Source: Chthonomonas sp. UBA2391 (GTDB lineage Bacteria > Armatimonadota > Fimbriimonadia > Fimbriimonadales > Fimbriimonadaceae). From it: a stretch of DNA of 58,152 nucleotides. A program made the position numbers and the translations under genes. Below, in pieces: positions 24,105-30,819 of this stretch. The notes below the pieces were generated by a model. It ran no database searches, had not been told where the DNA came from, and saw only the letters and a list, made by a program, of their open reading frames with translations. The stretch lies in assembly GCA_002343825.1 (NCBI GenBank), contig DDSL01000134.1, positions 1 through 58,152 of the forward strand, written 5' to 3'. Position 1 is the stretch's first letter, and each line of letters starts with the position of its first letter.

Positions 24105-24177
24105 CGCCCCCGACTGGACTCGAACCAGCGACCAACCGCTTAGAAGGCGGTTGCTCTATCCACTGAGCTACGGGGGC
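24105..24177 (-). tRNA. tRNA-Arg (anticodon TCT)
   Basis: The minus strand folds as a 73-nt cloverleaf. The acceptor arms are GCCCCCG and CGGGGGC with discriminator G, the D-loop is AGCTCAGTGGATAGAGC, the anticodon loop is CTTCTAA (anticodon TCT), and the T-arm is TTCGAGTCC. The 3' CCA is not encoded. Confidence 0.96.
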
Positions 24178-24245
24178 ATCGGGATCGTCTTGAAAGGTAC
24201 CCAACTCTCCCAGCCAGCGACAGAAAATCTCTCCAGAATGGGAAC

Positions 24246-24274
24246 TTGATAGCCTAAGACTAATGTAATAATAT
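24246..24274 (+). promoter_or_regulatory. Promoter of the small heat-shock gene
   Basis: TTGATA (24246-24251), a 17-nt spacer and TAATAT (24269-24274) form a near-consensus promoter. It is followed at 24281-24295 by a short inverted repeat, GCACT-CAAAA-AGTGC, over the expected start, which may be an operator or a small leader hairpin. Confidence 0.65.
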
Positions 24275-24308
24275 GCGTAAGCACTCAAAAAGTGCGACAA
24301 GGAGAAAC

Positions 24309-24770
24309 ATGAAGACACTTGTGCGATGGGATCCCATCATGGAAATGGACCGCGTACAGCGGATGATCGACGGCATTTTTACCGGCCCGACGGCAACGGT
24401 CCCGGCCGGGGTCTCCCTGCCGCTTGATATCGTGGATACCGGCGAAGGCTGGGTGATCCGTGCCCAAGCTGCGGGAATGACGCTAGACCAACTCACCGTC
24501 GAGGTGACCGACCGCATGCTAAGCATTCGGGGTCAACTCCCATCTCCGGTTCAAGGAGAAAACCACAAGGTTCTGCTCCGAGAATTGGCGAGCGGAGAGG
24601 TCGTCCGATCAATTCGACTCCCTCGGGAGCTCGATCCATCGACCGTGCGGGCAACCCTCGAGAACGGCTTGCTAACCGTTCGGGTCGATCGCCAGGCAGA
24701 ACTCAAGCCGACCAGCCGCAAGGTCGAGATCGAACTAGCGACGACTCAGGCTCTGCCCGAAGGCGAGTAA
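24309..24770 (+). CDS. Small heat-shock protein, Hsp20/alpha-crystallin family
   Basis: A 153-residue chaperone. The start is ATG 24309 after AAGGAGAAAC; an earlier in-frame start lies inside the leader. Residues ~35-135 are the alpha-crystallin domain (LDIVDTGEGWVIRAQAAGM... VEVTDRMLSIRG), ending in the A-x-x-x-n-GvL-like motif ENGLLTVRV. It holds unfolding proteins for refolding by other chaperones. It has a good promoter with a palindrome at the start site and is closed by a long perfect hairpin at 24796. No other chaperone gene is adjacent. Confidence 0.93.
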   Translation: MKTLVRWDPIMEMDRVQRMIDGIFTGPTATVPAGVSLPLDIVDTGEGWVIRAQAAGMTLDQLTVEVTDRMLSIRGQLPSPVQGENHKVLLRELASGEVVRSIRLPRELDPSTVRATLENGLLTVRVDRQAELKPTSRKVEIELATTQALPEGE

Positions 24771-24795
24771 GCCGAACGGACCCTTCCCAAAGGAA

Positions 24796-24841
24796 CAACG
24801 TGGCCCCGGAGCAGATCGCTCCGGGGCCACGTTGCCTTTTT
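24796..24841 (+). terminator. Terminator with perfect 17-bp stem
   Basis: Arms 24796-24812 and 24818-24834 (GTGGCCCCGGAGC and its complement at the core) pair perfectly over 17 bp with a five-base loop. TTTTT follows at 24837. It ends hsp20, and its opposite face probably also ends the convergent dockerin-type gene. Confidence 0.9.
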
Positions 24842-24859
24842 CGACCAAAGTCGGCGAGC

Positions 24860-26410
24860 TTAGTCGCCGCTCTTGTCGAAGTTGTCGCTGAGGATGATGT
24901 AGTCGAAGATCGTGACGCTTCCGTCCTTGTCCAGGTCGGCGCCATCGACGAAACCGCTGTCCCCGACGTTCAAGTCGAACGAACCAGAGAGCTCGATGTA
25001 GTCGAAGATCGTGACCGAGTTGTCAGCATCCACGTCGCCGTTGATCAGGGCGAAGTTGGCCGGCGAGCCGACGCTATATCCGGCCTTGAGCAGGCGGAGG
25101 TGGGTCGGAGCCTTGGCGAAGACGTCCACGCTGGAGGCGGTGATTGCCGAGTCAACCGGGAACGAGTAGGTTCCGGTCGCCGGGTCGATTGCGATGACTT
25201 CGGTTTGGGTGGTCGAGCCGTCGGTGACTTCGAAGGTCACGTTAACGAGATCGGTGCCGATGTAGCCGTTGTCGAAGGTCACGACGCCGCTAACGACTCG
25301 GGCCGCTTCGCGAACCACTTCCACGCCGCGGAAGTTGGTGTTCAGGGCCGAATTAGCGACCTGGGTGAACGCGCTGAGGGCACCGGTATCGGTGACGACA
25401 TAGACGCCCGAAGTGTTGACCAGGGCGGTACCCGAGTTCTGGTTTGCGCTCACGACATAGATGATGTTGTCGCTACCCGACTCCACCACATCGACGCTGC
25501 GAGTTCCGGCAAAGCTCGTCCCTGCTGCGTTGGTAGCCGGAAGACCGGATTGGAGTCGGTACTGGAAGTTCCACTGAGTGCCATCGAAGGTGTACTTCAG
25601 AAGGCCGCCGCCGCTTGCTTGGATGCGGTCGTCGGTCACGTAGATCGTGTTTCCGTCATCGGCAAAAGCGAAATCGTACGGAGAAGGAGTCGGAGTGTTG
25701 ACCGGATCAACCAGGTTCGGCAGAGCCGTCACGCTCTGACCCGTGACGGTCGGAAGACCAGTTCCGATGGCGGCAACGCCGTTCAGCAGGCCCGATCCGG
25801 ATCCGCCGTAGAGTTGACCGTTGAAGATGTTGATGACGCGGGTGTTGTTCACCGTCGTGGTGGGGTCATTCACCGCGATCGAGGTCGTGCCTCCCACGAG
25901 CGCGTGGCGGAAACCAGCGGTGGCTTGCAGACCCGTACCGGCGGTTCCGGCCATCCAGATGTTGGTTCCGTCGCTGACCGCCGAGCGGATGTTGTTGCCG
26001 TCATAAGCATCGGACAAAGCCGTGTAGCTAATCGTGCCATCGTTCTTGAGGACAGCCACAACGCGGTTCACCGAGGCCGAAGCGCTGGTCGCAATTCCAG
26101 TCGTCCCGAGAGCGGCATCATAACCGGCAATGGCGTAGTTGCCGAGGTAGCCAGAAATTTGGAGCGCCGAGGTGGCGGTTCCGCTGTTAACGAGTCGCGG
26201 AGCGGTGGTCGTTTCGAGCGGGAACGATTGGACAAGGACACCGGCCGTGGTGTATTCCTTGATGTAAACCTGGGTTCCGGTGCTGCTCGGAGCGGTAGCG
26301 CGTCCATCTTCGCCAACTTGGACGACCAACAGGTTGCCGGGGGTGAGCGGCGCGGCAAAGACAGCCGACGCTGCCAGAGTCAAAAGGCTAAGGCCAAGAA
26401 TCTTCTTCAT
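24860..26410 (-). CDS. Secreted repeat-containing protein with dockerin-type tail
   Basis: A 516-residue protein with a clear signal peptide (MKKILGLSLLTLAASAVFA), preceded by GAGGAGAAG. Residues ~25-375 are rich in Gly, Thr, Ser and Asn with repeated short strands (VVAVLKNDGTISYTALSDAYDGN, then FAFADDGNTIYVTDDRI), suggestive of a beta-propeller-like fold. Residues ~385-455 look like a carboxypeptidase-regulatory-like domain. The tail has two calcium-binding F-hand repeats (NGDVDADNSVTIFDYIEL and ADLDKDGSVTIFDYIIL), nearly identical to the tail of the protein at 13876. The LacI-type operator is absent upstream, so its control differs. The role is probably cell-surface or extracellular. Confidence 0.85.
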   Translation of the reverse strand: MKKILGLSLLTLAASAVFAAPLTPGNLLVVQVGEDGRATAPSSTGTQVYIKEYTTAGVLVQSFPLETTTAPRLVNSGTATSALQISGYLGNYAIAGYDAALGTTGIATSASASVNRVVAVLKNDGTISYTALSDAYDGNNIRSAVSDGTNIWMAGTAGTGLQATAGFRHALVGGTTSIAVNDPTTTVNNTRVINIFNGQLYGGSGSGLLNGVAAIGTGLPTVTGQSVTALPNLVDPVNTPTPSPYDFAFADDGNTIYVTDDRIQASGGGLLKYTFDGTQWNFQYRLQSGLPATNAAGTSFAGTRSVDVVESGSDNIIYVVSANQNSGTALVNTSGVYVVTDTGALSAFTQVANSALNTNFRGVEVVREAARVVSGVVTFDNGYIGTDLVNVTFEVTDGSTTQTEVIAIDPATGTYSFPVDSAITASSVDVFAKAPTHLRLLKAGYSVGSPANFALINGDVDADNSVTIFDYIELSGSFDLNVGDSGFVDGADLDKDGSVTIFDYIILSDNFDKSGD

Positions 26411-26481
26411 TTACTTCTTCTCCTCTTAAACGAACTTGAAAAAGTGCCTCAGCAAGTTAATCTGAGAAACTTCCTCGATTC

Positions 26482-26520
26482 CTTAACATTTTGAACTCGA
26501 ATGATTAAGAAAATGTTAAG
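26482..26520. promoter_or_regulatory. Perfect 11-bp inverted repeat in a divergent promoter region
   Basis: CTTAACATTTT and AAAATGTTAAG, 17 nt apart, lie 72 nt upstream of the dockerin-type gene at 26410 and about 160 nt upstream of efp. A second palindrome, TTGTTG-TGA-CAACAA, is at 26560-26574. The AT-rich dyad stands out in GC-rich DNA and is a candidate operator. Confidence 0.45.
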
Positions 26521-26680
26521 ATCGAGCCGGTATTCTCACCGGTATCGCGGCAAGATTTATTGTTGTGACAACAACCGCACCCTGCCGGACGTGACCCTCC
26601 GTGAGGCCATTGGGCCCGCAGAATTCATGGGTCCAGCGGCCCTATGTCACAATCAAAAGTAACTTTAGGAGTAACCCGAC

Positions 26681-27253
26681 TTGGCTATTGACACCAGCGA
26701 CTTCAAAAATGGCATTGCCATCTACATCGACGGCGACGTCTACCAGATTCTCGAGTTTCAGCACGTAAAGCCCGGCAAAGGCGGAGCCTTTGTCCGGACC
26801 AAGCTCAAGCGCCTCAAGACCGGAAACACCATCGAGAAGACCTTCCGATCCGGTGAGAAGTTTGAGGACGCCTACATGGAAAAGAGGAAGCTCCAGTTCC
26901 TCTATCGCACCGGGGATGAGCTGACCCTCATGGACCTGGAATCCTACGAGCAGTTCGAAGTCCCTGCCGCCACGGTCGGATCTGCGGCTCGATATCTGAA
27001 GGAAGAGATGGAAGTCCAGTCCCTCGTCGTCGATGGCGAAGCCCTCGGCTACGAACTCCCCAACACCGTCGAACTGCTGATCGCCGAAACCGAGCCTGGC
27101 ATCAAGGGCGACACGGCCAGCGGTGGAGCCACCAAGTCGGCCACTCTGGAGACCGGAGCGGTCGTTCAGGTGCCCTTCCACATCAATGAAGGCGATTTGG
27201 TCAAGATCGACACCCGCTCCGACGCCTATGTAGAACGCGTCAGCAAGAAGTAA
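26681..27253 (+). CDS. efp: Translation elongation factor P
   Basis: A 190-residue protein beginning at TTG 26681 (MAIDTSDFKNG) after TAGGAG. The N-terminal KOW-like domain has the conserved loop PGKGGAF with the modifiable Lys33. The OB-fold domains II and III follow (ESYEQFEV... LPNTVELLIAETEPGIKGDT, ending IDTRSDAYVERVSK). EF-P relieves ribosome stalling at polyproline. The modification enzymes EpmA and EpmB are not visible here. It is followed by the cysteine-rich membrane gene at 27275. Confidence 0.97.
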   Translation: MAIDTSDFKNGIAIYIDGDVYQILEFQHVKPGKGGAFVRTKLKRLKTGNTIEKTFRSGEKFEDAYMEKRKLQFLYRTGDELTLMDLESYEQFEVPAATVGSAARYLKEEMEVQSLVVDGEALGYELPNTVELLIAETEPGIKGDTASGGATKSATLETGAVVQVPFHINEGDLVKIDTRSDAYVERVSKK

Positions 27254-27274
27254 CGTCCTTTCAGAACACAAACG

Positions 27275-28360
27275 ATGTCAACTCCTCGTGGATATGGCCC
27301 CCAACGCGAGACGGGGGATCTGCTCTTTTCCTTCCTTGAGGGGTTGGCACGTTTTGTTTTTTGGACTGGGGTCCTCGGGGCGATCACTAGCACGGGTTTC
27401 TTGGTCTACTACATGGCGACCTTCGGGTCGGCGAATGAGCTGAGCATCCAGCGGCAGACCGAGATGGTTGGGCTCTTCCGCCAAGTGCTGTTGCCGGCCG
27501 TTTTTGCTGCGAGCGCGGCGGCGGCATTCCTCTTTTGGACCGAGGAGGTCCTGGGAATCCTTTTGCTCATCGCGGCGGCGTTGCTCTACGCCGCACCCTT
27601 GTGGGGTCCAGCGGCGTTCAGCGACGGACAGCTCACTCAGGGCTCCGCTCTTGCCGCCCAAGCTCTTCAGTCGGGGGGCACCGTCCTGGGCGGGGTCGCG
27701 ATCCTAGTCTTGGCGGTGGATATCGTCCAGCGTGTCCGCACCCGCATCCAACAAGGCGCCCGGAGCGATTCCCTGCGGTATGGAAAGGGCGTCAAGGAAG
27801 AACGAGACGTCAAGAACGTGCTCATGGGCAAGTGCTGGCAGCTCCCCTATTGCCGCAAGTTCGTCCGCGAACAGTGCCCGATCTACCACAGCCAGCGCAC
27901 CTGTTGGAAGGAACGAGTCGGCTGTATGTGCGAAGAGTCGGTGATCAGTAGCGCCCTGAGCGGAAAGGCAATTCCCAAGGACGCCATCGCAGCCGCTCAG
28001 TACATCCCCCGCAACAGTAAGCTCACCCCGGCCCAAAAGGCTGAGCGCTGCCGCCAGTGCATCATCTACAACGAGCACCAGCGACACAAGTACAAGATCG
28101 CCGTCCCGACGATGGTCGTCGCCATGATCGGGGCCTATCTGGCCTTCAAGCCCGCCCTGCTCGGGCTGCTTCAGGGGGCTTTTGCCAAGGCCGATCAGTT
28201 CTTGAGCATCGCCGCGCTCTCGCCCGAGGCCCAACGCCAAGCCAAGATCATGGGCGAAGTCGGATGGATTCAGGAAGTCGTCCTCATCGCTCTGATGTTT
28301 GTGGTTTTGGCCTATTTGCTCAAGCTCATTGAGTTCTTGGTCTTCCAACTCAAGATCTAG
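27275..28360 (+). CDS. Membrane protein with a conserved-looking eight-cysteine block
   Basis: A 361-residue protein I do not recognise. Hydrophobic helices at residues ~25-45, ~70-88, ~93-110 and ~135-150 form an N-terminal membrane part. A soluble segment follows with Cys187, Cys193, Cys201, Cys210, Cys217, Cys219, Cys259 and Cys262, in stretches such as KCWQLPYCRKFVREQCPIY and CRQCIIYNEHQRHKY. The C-terminus has two more helices (~275-300 and ~335-355). The spacing suggests metal or iron-sulfur binding on one face of the membrane. It lies between efp and rtcA on the same strand with short gaps. No function can be stated. Confidence 0.8.
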   Translation: MSTPRGYGPQRETGDLLFSFLEGLARFVFWTGVLGAITSTGFLVYYMATFGSANELSIQRQTEMVGLFRQVLLPAVFAASAAAAFLFWTEEVLGILLLIAAALLYAAPLWGPAAFSDGQLTQGSALAAQALQSGGTVLGGVAILVLAVDIVQRVRTRIQQGARSDSLRYGKGVKEERDVKNVLMGKCWQLPYCRKFVREQCPIYHSQRTCWKERVGCMCEESVISSALSGKAIPKDAIAAAQYIPRNSKLTPAQKAERCRQCIIYNEHQRHKYKIAVPTMVVAMIGAYLAFKPALLGLLQGAFAKADQFLSIAALSPEAQRQAKIMGEVGWIQEVVLIALMFVVLAYLLKLIEFLVFQLKI

Positions 28361-28364
28361 CCCC

Positions 28365-29432
28365 ATGAAGACCCAGCGAGAGCTCATCACCATCAATGGG
28401 TCCCATGGTGAAGGGGGCCCGGCGCTCTTTCGCACGGCCTTGGCCATGGCCGCATTGACCCAGCAACCGGTGAAGGTCCATCACATTCGTGGGGGAACCC
28501 GTAAGACGGGAATCCAGGCCGAAGATCTCGCCTTTATCCACGCACTCGAATCCAGCTGCGCGGCCGAACTCGAAGGGGCCGAGATCAGTTCCGACGAACT
28601 CATCTTCCGTCCCCAGCGCGTGCCCCAACCGGTCTCCCTAAAGCTCGACCACCAACTCTTTGAGCGTGGCAACCATCCAGGCAATGCGCTCATCCTCACC
28701 CACGCCTTGCTACCGGTTCTCAGCCGTGCGGGCGGGGTCTCGCGGATAACTGCGATCGGAGAGACCTATAATCCCCACGCTCTGACCTATGACAGCTTTG
28801 AGAACGTCACCCTCACGGCTCATCGGCACCAAGGCATCTATGCCTACACCCGTATGCTCCTGCCGGGCTTCGGTTATGCGGCCAAGGGTGAGGTCTCAAC
28901 AGAGATCGAACCTAGCCAGCCGAATGGCCTCCAGTGGGAGCACCGAGGCGATTTGGTCGAGGTCGGTGCGCGCATCGTTACGAGCGAACTCCCGCCAACC
29001 GTTTGCGAACGAGGTGCCGCACATTTGGAGCGTCTCGGGCACGAACACGGACTAACCATCGACGTCGATCCGATCTTGCTGGAATCTCGAACCCCGGGCG
29101 CCTTTGTGACGATCTGGGCTCAGTTCGAGCACGGGATCGGTTGCGGAACCGCCATGGGAGCCCGCGGGGTTCGGATGGAGAGCGTGGTCAACCAGGCTTT
29201 TGAGAACTTCATGGCCTGGTTCAAGAGCGACCGGGCCGTCGATCCGTTCCTCGCCGACCAACTTCTGCTTCCGGCGATCCTCGCCAAAGAACCCACCGTG
29301 ATCTCCACGAACCGGGTGACGTCGCGGCTGATCACCCTGGGATGGGTCGCCAAGCAGTTCCTCCCGATCCACGTCACCATCCTCGGGATGGAAGGCGAGC
29401 CGGGGCTGATCAAGGTTCAGCCCGTCAGTTGA
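28365..29432 (+). CDS. rtcA: RNA 3'-terminal phosphate cyclase
   Basis: A 355-residue protein. The start is ATG 28365, four bases after the upstream stop. The N-terminus (ITINGSHGEGGPALFRTALAMA) is the RtcA nucleotide- and RNA-contact signature, followed by HIRGGTRKTGIQ. The fold repeats and the C-terminal insertion are consistent with the RtcA family, which converts RNA 3'-phosphates to 2',3'-cyclic phosphates with ATP. The usual partner rtcB is not adjacent. The 3' end overlaps the convergent anti-sigma gene by eight bases. Confidence 0.9.
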   Translation: MKTQRELITINGSHGEGGPALFRTALAMAALTQQPVKVHHIRGGTRKTGIQAEDLAFIHALESSCAAELEGAEISSDELIFRPQRVPQPVSLKLDHQLFERGNHPGNALILTHALLPVLSRAGGVSRITAIGETYNPHALTYDSFENVTLTAHRHQGIYAYTRMLLPGFGYAAKGEVSTEIEPSQPNGLQWEHRGDLVEVGARIVTSELPPTVCERGAAHLERLGHEHGLTIDVDPILLESRTPGAFVTIWAQFEHGIGCGTAMGARGVRMESVVNQAFENFMAWFKSDRAVDPFLADQLLLPAILAKEPTVISTNRVTSRLITLGWVAKQFLPIHVTILGMEGEPGLIKVQPVS

Positions 29433-30117
29433 ACTCAAGAGTGCTGGCGAGCTGCTCCAGTTCCGATGCAGATCGATCGCCCATCAGCAGAGCGACGAAC
29501 CGCCCCGACTTCCAAGTCACATAGTTCAGGGCCATGGATTGGCCTCTCTCGATGGAAGGATCGGTCGAAGTTCCGGTGTCTTGAACCAGCCACAACGCGA
29601 GCCTTCCGCGCCGGTCAACAAGGTCTAATCGGCGGACCTTCTTGCCATCGTGAATTCCCTCGGCATAGCCGGTAAGTTCCAGCTGATTCGGTGGGAGCCG
29701 CAGTCCGCTCTCACTGAGGGTTCGGTCTCCACCCGAGAGGTCAAGAGGCCGCATCCCAGCCGCCATTGCGGGAACATCGCTAGGAGTCAAGAGCTTCTCG
29801 GGATTCTTCCAATTGCTGATTCCGGCACCGACCAAGACCACGAAGAGACATGCGGCCAGTCCCCAAGCATAACGACCGATAAAGGCTTCGGCTTTCTGGT
29901 TTCGGTCCAGTTCGTTCAGGCGGTCCACGCAGATCTTCCAGGTCTCCTCACACCGAACGCCTTGACAATCCTTTTTAAGGGCTGTTCGGAGGGCCGAGTA
30001 AGAATCCACTTCAGCGCGAAAGACCGGATCGGTCTCCATTCGGCGCTGGGCTTCTGCTTTCTCCGTTTCGGTCAATCGCCCATCGGCGAGACCCTGAATC
30101 AAATCCATCACGTTCAT
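29425..30117 (-). CDS. Putative anti-sigma factor
   Basis: A 230-residue protein. Its start overlaps the stop of the ECF sigma gene (ATGA). Residues 1-80 are cytoplasmic and helical (MDLIQGLADGRLTETEKAEAQRRME), resembling anti-sigma domains. A membrane helix spans ~87-104 (GLAACLFVVLVGAGI). The rest is an extracytoplasmic domain (LRLPPNQLELTGYAEGIHDGKKVRRLDL). No zinc-binding HxxxCxxC motif is visible, so it is not a classic ZAS-type. The gene order identifies it as the likely membrane-bound inhibitor of its neighbour. Confidence 0.8.
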   Translation of the reverse strand: MNVMDLIQGLADGRLTETEKAEAQRRMETDPVFRAEVDSYSALRTALKKDCQGVRCEETWKICVDRLNELDRNQKAEAFIGRYAWGLAACLFVVLVGAGISNWKNPEKLLTPSDVPAMAAGMRPLDLSGGDRTLSESGLRLPPNQLELTGYAEGIHDGKKVRRLDLVDRRGRLALWLVQDTGTSTDPSIERGQSMALNYVTWKSGRFVALLMGDRSASELEQLASTLEFN

Positions 30118-30680
30118 TCGGAAGATCCTTGTTTGATGTAACCAGCCTCGAGCGCGAAGCGTTCCAACTCTCGGCGCAAAATCGCTCTTCCCCGTGCAAT
30201 TCGGGAGCGAACGGTGCCAATCGGGACGTTCGTCGCCTCGGCGATCTCTTCGTAGCTCAGCTCTTCGACATCGCTGAGCAAGACCGCGATCCGGAAGTCG
30301 GTGGGCACTTTGGCCAGGGCGGCTTCGACCTCACCCCCCATCAGGTGGTCGAACATCATCCGGTCGGGGACCTGGCTCAGATCGGCAGCAGGTTCGGGCG
30401 CTCCTTCCTCGTCCATCGATTGACCCAGCCCCTCGCGTTGGCGCTGTCGATAGCGGTTGATGTAGAGGTTCGTGAGGATGCGCAGCATCCACGCCTTGAA
30501 GTTCCGCCCATCGAAGCGGTCGAAGGCCTCATAGGCGCGGATGATCGCCTCTTGGGTGAGGTCCTGGGCGTCTTCCCGGTCCCGCGTCAGCCGCAGGGCC
30601 GAGCCGAAAAGTGACGGGAACACTTCTTCCGCCATCCGTTCGAAGCGATCCCTTTTTGGGTTGCGGGCGCGGAAGAGCAT
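30114..30680 (-). CDS. ECF sigma factor
   Basis: A 188-residue sigma-70 family protein. Region 2 is visible (FGSALRLTRDREDAQDLTQEAIIRAYEAFDRFDGRN... AWMLRILTNLYINRYRQ), and region 4 (LSYEEIAEATNVPIGTVRSRIARGRAILRREL) is a clear helix-turn-helix. I chose ATG 30680 because the longer frame starts inside the terminator of the preceding tricorn gene. It is cotranscribed with the anti-sigma factor and is likely RpoE-like, turned on when that partner is removed or changes shape. The stress that triggers it is not evident. Confidence 0.93.
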   Translation of the reverse strand: MLFRARNPKRDRFERMAEEVFPSLFGSALRLTRDREDAQDLTQEAIIRAYEAFDRFDGRNFKAWMLRILTNLYINRYRQRQREGLGQSMDEEGAPEPAADLSQVPDRMMFDHLMGGEVEAALAKVPTDFRIAVLLSDVEELSYEEIAEATNVPIGTVRSRIARGRAILRRELERFALEAGYIKQGSSE

Positions 30681-30762
30681 CTTGCCAGCCGAGTCTACCA
30701 GGGCGAGTTCCCTCACCCCCACCTTCAAGTCGTTCGGACGCCTTCGGAGTTCCCGATAAGCC

Positions 30763-30800
30763 AAAAGACCCACCGAACGGATTCGTCCGATGGGTCTTTC
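30763..30800 (-). terminator. Terminator of the tricorn-like protease gene
   Basis: On the minus strand AAAGACCCA and TGGGTCTTT pair as a 9-bp outer stem, with an inner CGGA/TCCG stem, and a T-run TCTTTT follows. On the plus strand the inner loop is TTCG, an unusually stable tetraloop. It separates the protease from the sigma factor gene. Confidence 0.8.
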
Positions 30801-30819
30801 TGGATGGAGTCTGAGGACC

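Noticed and set aside
24105..24177. tRNA-Arg as an integration site
   Set aside because: No repeated tRNA 3' fragment or integrase is found nearby.
24281..24295. Possible CIRCE element before hsp20
   Set aside because: The left half TAAGCACTC is close to CIRCE, but the nine-base spacer and right half GAGTGCTAA are missing. It is kept only as a short dyad.
13876..26410. Cellulosome (dockerin-cohesin) system
   Set aside because: Dockerin-type tails are present, but no cohesin or scaffoldin is visible in the window, so a cellulosome is not supported.
24800..26494. A 564-codon open frame on the plus strand
   Set aside because: It is antisense to the dockerin-type gene, has no family resemblance, and arises from codon bias in GC-rich DNA. 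The minus-strand protein has a signal peptide and calcium repeats.
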